From the NCBI GenBank assembly GCA_017893485.1, contig CM030366.1:51056565-51120564 (forward strand): a stretch of 64,000 nucleotides of DNA. The letters run 5' to 3'. Positions 56,801 to 64,000 of this stretch are shown in pieces. The translations under genes and the position numbers were made by a program. Position 1 is the stretch's first letter; every line of letters starts with the position of its first letter. This DNA is from Hemerocallis citrina (taxonomy: Eukaryota; Streptophyta; Magnoliopsida; Asparagales; Asphodelaceae). The notes beneath the pieces were generated by a model. It searched no databases, had not been told where the DNA came from, and was given only the letters and a program-made list of their open reading frames with translations.

Positions 56801-57813
56801 GGACCTGTTGATTCGTATACTTGTTACCTGTTGATGCACGGACCTGTTGGTTCATGTACCTATTACCTGTTAATGCATGGACCTGTTGGTTCGCGTACCT
56901 GTTACCTGTTTATGCATGGACCTGTTGGTTCGTATACCTGTTGATTCATGAACCTGTTGATGCATGAATCGGATGATTCGTGTACCTATCTGATTCATGA
57001 ACTTGTTCATGTTTCCTGTTTTCCTGATCCCTGAGTAAATGGCCCTATGGACTCCACTACGAAATCTAAACGCAAACTTTTTTGAATATAGCAACCGTGT
57101 GCTAAAAGGATGGACGCATGAAGTACTACCGAGATAGTAATAAAGACAAGACTTGACTTGACCTGACATAACATGACATGCTTGGCACCTATTACATGAT
57201 ACCTGTTACATGCTTGCCTGTTACGTGTAACCTGTAACCTGTTAGCACATTATGTTATTTGATTCTCTTCATGATTCATGCTAGTTGTTCTATTTTGTTG
57301 CCATGTCTATTCCATGCTATGTAGTTTATTCTTTCCCATGTACTTGTGCCTGCACTACAAGCGGTCCGTAACTTGTATTGACGGGAGTTTTGTTTTCTTT
57401 TTCTCTTCCTACAATTTATTCAGTTGCAGATCAGGGTGATCAGCTGCCCAATAGAGTAGGTGATCTGAGATTCTAGTTGCTGGGGATTTTATTATATCTA
57501 TTTATTTTTCTTGTTGCTTATCTTGAACAATTGGACTTGGTTACTTGGATTATTTGTATTTGGGTAATGTGACCTAGGACTATTGACTTGATCAGATCTG
57601 GTTTATTTGAGATTATTATAATTTTGTTTCAATTAAATCCTGTTGGTATTTTGATTCATATATGCATGCTTGGTTGGCTTCTCTTGTTTTCTACTCTGAT
57701 TATTCCTGTGAAAAGTTGTAAAGATCCTGACAGCTTATGAATGATGAAAATCATTCGCTGGGCTTAGTCAATTATCCGCATTCCGTATCTCTTTTGGGGA
57801 GCGGGATGTGACA
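53802..57813 (+). repeat. Array LTR-B
   Basis: 4012 bp; starts TGTAACCCCTG, ends GGGATGTGACA. TATATAA at 54388-54394; (ATT)n near 53995-54100. Confidence 0.9.
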
Positions 57814-58816
57814 AAGTCTTTAGTGGTATCAGAGCACAGATTTGGCTAATGTATTAGCTTGACTGATATATTAGGCAAGCTAAGCTCGATCTGGGATCGG
57901 CACAACAGTACACAGACCATGCATGCATGAATGAATTAATAATCAATATTGATCTGGATACTAGTCTTATTTCATTCATTTTGAACCCTTCTTATTCAAA
58001 CCCTTGATTCCTTGGTTCTTTCATCTTTTTCAGTCGTCCTCTTTGATTGATTTCTTCTTGGGTATGAATTCATTCTTTTTGTACCCATATTCCTTGATTC
58101 TGGTGTCATCCATTTTTTTCTTCTTGCTTGGTTCATTGATTGGCATTGCTGGATCTATCCCATATTCCTTGATCACCCGGAGAAGAAGTGTCGTCCTTTT
58201 CTCCAAGATGTGCATGAAGAGTCTTCAAGATCAGAGTAGCGCAACGAAAGTGTTGTGAGCCCATAACCAACAAGTCCCAGGATTCTCTTGTTGTTTCTCC
58301 TTCCTTGCATTGTTTGCTTCTTTCTATCCCTTGTACTCGTCTTCATCCGTTGACTCATTGGCTGGTCTAACTCTTCCTTGTCCATCCTTTCTTCGATTCC
58401 AGCTCTATCTATTTCTTCATCTCTTTGCCCTGTTATCTTGTAAGTTTTGTGTTGTTTCTTCTTCATTTTTTATACCGATTACTTCCTTCTTGCATTTCAT
58501 TTTACCATCATGCACCCATTTATTAATTGATTCAATTCCTCCCTATTCATTATCTCTTTGATTCCAGTCCATCCTACTCCCTATCTTGCTTTGTTATCTT
58601 GCGTTGATTCTTTCCCTTTGATACAGTTTATTTTCTTTCATGCATTCCATTTGACCTCATTGTTATCTTCTTCCTCTTTTTCTGGTGTTCCCACTGTTTT
58701 GTTCCTTTCCTTAGTTCTCTGTTTTGTTACCCTCCCCCAAGTTTGCTTTTGCCTTGTCCTATATACCGCCTAATCAAATTTCGTGGACGGAATTTTGTTG
58801 TAAGGTGGGTAGGATT
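57814..58816 (+). other. Array internal region 2 (1003 bp, non-coding)
   Basis: PBS at 57824 (TGGTATCAGAGC then ACAG instead of CCAG). iMet-like insert at 58230-58283. Pre-LTR block TTTCGTGGACGGAATTTT before LTR-C. Confidence 0.85.
58230..58283 (+). pseudogene. Initiator tRNA-Met 5' fragment in internal region 2
   Basis: ATCAGAGTAGCGCAACGAAAG, then TGTGAGCCCATAACCAACAAG and TCCCAGGAT; the same start and end points as the other copies. Confidence 0.78.
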
Positions 58817-61800
58817 TGTAACCCTATTTCCCCAAATCCGTATTTTCTATGTATTATCTGAGTTTGGGTTCTTTATGAAATTTTTCGTTTCCTAAATTTG
58901 TTTTATTTCAAATTTATTTTATATCTCCTGTTAAAATCCATTTCTTTTCATTAATTGTATTTATTGTTATTTTCAAACGATTTTTATATGGTAGTACAAA
59001 CCCTATTTATGTTGTTATTATTTTTTTATGAGTATTATTATTTTTACTGTTAATTTTATTTTTATCATTATTATTAGATTATTGGTATTATTGGTATTAT
59101 TGTTATTATTATTATTAATATTATTACCCTTGATTTTTAATTTAAAAATCTATTTCTATTAAGAATTGTATTGTAGTTATTTCAAATAATTCCCATATTA
59201 TAGTACAAAATATATTTGTTATGTAATCCTACCTTTTACTGGTTATTTTATTTTCTATTAGATTTTAACCCCTAACAACCGAAACCCATAATATCATATA
59301 CTTGTTTATTAATCCCCAACCCACTTCCATCCTATACTACCCTACCCGTTTCACTTTCCAGCTGTCATCCTCCTACTCCTCCTAAACCTAAAACTAAAAT
59401 ACCTATATATATACATAACCCTACCCTGCTAACCTAAACCCTAGCCTCCTCCCGCTCATCTGTCACCCCTTCTCCCTAGTCCCCTTCGCCTACTCACGCT
59501 GCCCTCACGACCCCGCAGTGCGCCAGCCACCTCGACCCTCAGCTGTAGCCCCCGTCCTCCGCAGCGTCACCGGTGCCACCGCAGCACAGTCGCGACCTCA
59601 CCTCGGTCGTGACTGCAGGATCAGCCAGAGCGTCACCCTCTCCCGCGGCGACCACTACCTCGTGCCACGCAGTCATCGCCCTGCCACTCGACAACAGCTG
59701 CACTGCACCGCACTTCCTCCCTGTCGTGTTGTCCTCTCGGTGTTGCAACCAACCACCAGTGGCTGCCACCATTGTCATCACTGTCCCCGCTGCGCCGCCG
59801 CCCACCGTCGGATCCACGCCTGTGCATCCCATTGGTGGTTGCTGTGTGATTGGGTTGCTGTTGATCAAAGTGAATTGATCACTTTGATTTTGGGCCATCA
59901 GATCTTCTTTGATCATCATGATCATCATGTCCCCTTGATTGATTGATTCCTGGCTATCGATCACCCGTGATCTTGATCTCTTGACCGCAACTGTCGATTG
60001 CTTGATCCCTTGATCTCGACCGTCGGGTCTGCTTGATCATCATTATCTTCATCATCAGTCTTGATCTAGCCATCCGATCTGATCTGATCTGATTCGATCA
60101 TCTTGATCTTGATCTTCGATCTTAGCCGCCCGATTGTGTTCTTGATCTCGATCATCTTCATCTTGTTCGCGATCAATAGTTCATCTTGTTTGTGATCATC
60201 TCGTTTTTAACTCGTTCTTTGTGTTCGTGCCCAGGAATTCGTTCCCGTTATTCTTGCTCTTGCTTTGTCGTTTCTGTCGTCGTCTCTCATGCAAGTAACT
60301 TGTATTATTTTCTTTGTGTAATACAAGTACTAAATACTGCATGTAGTGTAGTTGTGTTCTAGAGAAAATTCATATGTGAAACCCCTTGTTCTATCATGTC
60401 TCTATTGTGTTGACCCGCTTGTAGTTGTCTTACTAAACACATGACATAAAATAACTTAGGGATGACCACTTCTTGATATTTACATGCATGTTGTTCGTAT
60501 GATATCGTGTGCTTGATGTGTTGATAGTAGTATAACTTGTTTTAGACTTGTGAATATCCTATACCATGTTCCTTGGACATCTAGTACACCATATTTCATG
60601 TTTGGTTATGATTTGGATGAGTTTCATGTGAACTAGTTGATTTTGTGCATAAAGGATATTTTCGGTTTGTCGATAACCATTTTTATTCAGTATTTTGGAC
60701 CCTATTATGTTCAGTATATTAAAATTATCTGTGAACATGAACTGTAGAGAATTCTGTCTATTTTCCAACCATTCTGACATATCTTGGTTTCGATTTGTGA
60801 GTTGCGTGTTATGACTATTTTACTACAATGGCGTAGAAAAATTCCAGATTTCATTTTATATGAATTTTGTAGAGTAAACTTTTTTTATTCTGATGTTAAA
60901 GGTATTATTTTGATCAAATATTTTGCTGAGTATAACTAGACCTGATTGGGATTAACCCTGAATTTTTGTGGATTTAATTAAAGGGTTTTACCAACTATTT
61001 TATACTTGTAAATAATAACTATAATAGCAGAATTTCCTTGCTGTTCAGTAAAGGTACATAATTTCGACCTGATTTTACTTTCTGTATGAAAAATCTTTCT
61101 TAATATGAAAGTTAGCCTATTGTATCTAGTTTATCACCCTTTTGACGGATCTGGATTTCGATTTATATTTTGTTAGATATTGCTGTTTTGGTACTTCAGT
61201 GTTCATGATTCCAGATTTTAAAAAATACCGTATCTTGTTGCTTTCTGATTTTACTTGACTATTCTATGTTGGAAAATTATGAAACTTTATTTTCTGTTAC
61301 TAAACATACTAGGGAATACCCCATATTTTTTGTGGATTTAATTAGTGAATTTTCATGCTGTTTTCCTGTTTATGAATACCAACTTCTGATTTCTGGCAGA
61401 ACATGTTTTCTGGATTCAAATCTGTTTTAAGACTTATTTTTTTGAATTACCATATGACTTATATATATTTGCTAGATTCGGCCGGGAGTCTATTTTTCAG
61501 ATTCTTTGACGGATCCAGATTTGTATTTTTGTATCAACAGAAATTCCAGACTTAGTGTAGTATTGTCTTGCTATCCTAAACTAGAAATTTCGTTGCTCTG
61601 TCCTGTTAAGAGTTGTCTTTCACCCGTATATGTTTATCTTTCAACCTGAGCCTGTTACTTGTTTATGCCAGGTTATACTTGATCTGTTTTGTATCACATA
61701 CATGCCTGTTTGATAATTATAACAAAATAACCGAGCCGGGGTTAAGGAAAAGATCTTGTAGCGGAAAATATAGAAATGTGTACATAGAAACGGGCCCGTG

Positions 61801-62859
61801 TTTCCCATTTTATGTTTGATTCATGTTCATACATGAACCTGTTGATGCACAGACCTGTTGGTTTGTGTACCTATTACCTGTTGATGCACTGCTTTGTTGG
61901 TTCGTGTACCTGTTACCTATTGATGCATGGACCTGTTGGTTCGTGTACATATTACTTGTTGATGCATGGACCTGATGGTTCGTGTACCTGTTGATTCATG
62001 AACCTGTTGATGCATGAATCAGATGATTTGTGTACCTGTCTGATTCATGAACCTGTTGCTGTTTCCTATTTTCCTGATCCCTGAGTACACGTCCCTATGG
62101 GCTCCACTAAGAAATCTAAACGCAAACTTGTTTGAATGTAGCAACAGTGTGCCAAAAGGATGGATGCATGAAGTGCTACCTGGATAGTAATAAGCACAAG
62201 ACTTGACTTGACATGACATAACTTGACATGCCTGACACCTGTTACATAATACTTGTTGCATGCTTGCCTGATACATGTTACCTTTAACCTGTTAGCACAT
62301 TATGTTATTTGATTCTATTCATGATTCATGCTAGTTGTTTTATTTTGTTGCCGTGTCTACTGCATGCTATGTAGTTTATTCTTTCCTATGTACTTGTGCC
62401 TGCAATATAAGCGGCCCGTAAATTGCATTGACGGGAGTTTTGTTTTCTTTTCCTCTTCCTGCAAATTATTCAATTGCAGATTAGTGTGATCAGCTGCCCA
62501 ATGGAGTAGGGGATCTGAGATTCTAGTTACTGGAGATTTTTCTATATCTATTTATTTTCTTGTTGCTTATCTTCAACAATTGTACTTGGTTACTTGGATT
62601 ATTTGTATTTGGAAAATGTTACCCAGGACTATTGACTTGTTCAGATGTAATTTATTTGAGATTAATATAATTTTGTTTCAAGTAAATCCTGTTAATATTT
62701 TGATTCATATATGCATACTTGGTTGGCTTCTACTTCCTGCTCTGATTATTCCTGTGAAAGATTGTAAAGATCCTGACGGCTTATGGGTGATGAAAATCAT
62801 TTGCTGGGCTTAGTTACGTATCCGTATTCCGTATCTCTTTTAGGAAGCGGGGTGTAACA
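58817..62859 (+). repeat. Array LTR-C
   Basis: 4043 bp; starts TGTAACCCTAT, ends GGGGTGTAACA (G to A in the usual TGTGACA). TATATATATA at 59404-59413; (ATT)n near 59040-59125; GC-rich open frame 59518-59946. Confidence 0.9.
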
Positions 62860-63873
62860 AGGTTTTTAGTGGTATCAGAGCCCAGGTTTGGCTAATGTGT
62901 TAGCTTGACTGATATATTAGAAAAGCTTGGCTCGATCTAGGATCGACACAACAGTACACAATCCATGCATGCATGAATGAACTAATAGTCAACATTGATC
63001 TGGATACTAGTCTTATTCCATTTATTTTGATCCATTCTTATTCAATCTCTTGATTCTTTCATTCTTCCGTTTATTTCAGTCGTCCTCTTTGATTGATTTC
63101 TTCTTGGGTATGAATTCATTCTATTCGTACCCATATTCCTTGATTCTGGTGTCATCCATTCTTTTCTTCTTGCTTGGTTCGTTGATTGGCATTGCTGGAT
63201 CTACTTTGACATGTTAGCGGCATGGATGTTCACCAGAAGAAGAAGTGTCGTCCTTTGCTCCAAGATGTGCATACAGAGTCTTCCCGATCAGAGTAGCGCT
63301 GCGGAAGCGTTGTGGGCCCATAACCCACATGTCTCAGGATTCTCTTGTTGTTTCTCATTCCCGACATTGTTTGCTTCTATCTATTCCTCGTACTCGTCTT
63401 CATCCGTTGATTCATTGGCTGTTCTAACTCTTCCTTGTCCATCCTTTCTTCGATTCCAGCTCTATCTATTTCTTCATCCCTTTGCCTTGTTATGTTGCAA
63501 GTCTTGTGTTGTTTTTTCTTCATTTTTCATACAGATTACTTCCTTCTTGCATTCCATTTTACCATCATGTACCCATTTATTATTTGATTCAATTTCTCCC
63601 TATTCATTCTCTCTTTGATTCCAGTTCTGCCTACTCCCTATTTTGCTTTGTTATCTTCTATTGATTCTTTTCCTTTGATACTGTTTATTTTCTTTCATGC
63701 ATTCCATTTGACCTCATTGTTATCTTCTTCCTCATTTTATGGTGTTGCCACTGTTTTGTTCCTTTCCCCAGTTCTCTGTTCTGTTATCCTCCCCCAAGTT
63801 TGCTTTTGCCTTGTCCTATGTACTGCCTAATCAAATTTCGAGGACGAAATTTTGTTGTAAGGTGGGTAGGATT
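62860..63873 (+). other. Array internal region 3 (1014 bp, non-coding)
   Basis: PBS at 62870-62883 (TGGTATCAGAGCCC). iMet-like insert at 63287-63340. Pre-LTR block TTTCGAGGACGAAATTTT and aaggtgggtaggat, the best preserved of the three. Confidence 0.87.
63287..63340 (+). pseudogene. Initiator tRNA-Met 5' fragment in internal region 3
   Basis: ATCAGAGTAGCGCTGCGGAAG, then TGTGGGCCCATAACCCACA (complete anticodon arm, CAT anticodon), then TGTCTCAGGAT. It is preceded by gagtcttcccg, as in the element at 14415, so the insertion junction is shared between the families. Confidence 0.83.
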
Positions 63874-64000
63874 TGTAACCCCTGTTTCCTCAAATCCGTA
63901 TTTTCTGTGTATTATCTGAGTTTGGGTTCTTTATGAAATTTTTCATTTCCTAAATTCGATTTATTTCAAATTTATTTTGTATCTCCTGTTAAAATTCATT
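63874..64000 (+). repeat. Array LTR-D (start only)
   Basis: TGTAACCCCTGTTTCCTC..., the first 127 bp of a fourth LTR, cut by the window end. Confidence 0.88.

Larger units (their letters stand above)
48733..64000 (+). mobile_element. Head-to-tail array of non-autonomous LTR elements (4 LTRs, 3 internal regions)
   Basis: LTR-A 48733-52785, internal 1 52786-53801, LTR-B 53802-57813, internal 2 57814-58816, LTR-C 58817-62859, internal 3 62860-63873, LTR-D from 63874 to the window end. Repeat periods are 5069, 5015 and 5057 bp. Every LTR starts TGTAACCC; every internal region starts with a PBS and ends with the pre-LTR block. Neighbouring units share LTRs, with no TSD between them, so these are not independent insertions. 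No gag or pol is present. Bases before LTR-A are ttatc (48728-48732); the far TSD is outside the window. Confidence 0.93.

Overview
The window is repeat-dominated nuclear DNA from a flowering plant. The evidence is the plant-type Ty3/gypsy chromovirus (Tekay/Del-like) proteins, primer-binding sites complementary to plant initiator tRNA-Met, a CACTA (En/Spm) transposon, a plant LINE, a tRNA-derived SINE, GT-AG introns, and exons of a plant-type ORC2 gene. I cannot name the species. No intact host protein-coding gene is visible. Nearly everything is mobile DNA in nested layers, plus a few gene fragments. All homology calls come from reading the sequence and from memory of the families; no search was run.

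Layout. 1-2.9 kb: GC-rich retroelement-derived DNA ending in an LTR-like promoter (TATA at 2648), followed by a SINE (minus strand, TSD aaatact). 4.3-4.83 kb: a degenerate tandem repeat. 4844-8262: a complete solo LTR with TSD attgt, containing two tRNA-like modules. 8914-9422: a broken last exon of an unidentified gene. 10649-18222: a complete non-autonomous LTR retrotransposon (LTRs about 3.39 kb, internal region only 793 bp, TSD gatgt), inserted in a 152-bp tandem repeat. 18.2-21.1 kb: tandem repeats and AT-rich DNA. 21.1-23.4 kb: an exon-like fragment and a broken LINE (minus). 23396-44288: a large minus-strand chromovirus split by later insertions. These are a 5145-bp CACTA element at 28045-33189, a second minus-strand chromovirus fragment at 34806-37453, a plus-strand LTR at 37454-42003, and a 500-N gap. 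44289-48732: a plus-strand relative of the same chromovirus (LTR, PBS, gag), cut by the next insertion. 48733-64000: a head-to-tail array LTR-int-LTR-int-LTR-int-LTR with a period of about 5.05 kb, running off the window.

How it fits together. The long-LTR elements encode no protein but keep the PBS and the pre-LTR signal block of the chromoviruses, so they probably depend on the gag-pol of relatives such as those at 23-48 kb. Three observations stand out. (1) All four internal regions of the non-autonomous elements carry the first ~54 nt of initiator tRNA-Met, the same tRNA that primes them, cut inside the T-arm. (2) The CACTA element carries a partial ORC2 gene of three exons with introns whose splice phases still match. 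(3) Two chromovirus copies in opposite orientation share a GT-AG intron exactly between the gag zinc knuckles and the protease.
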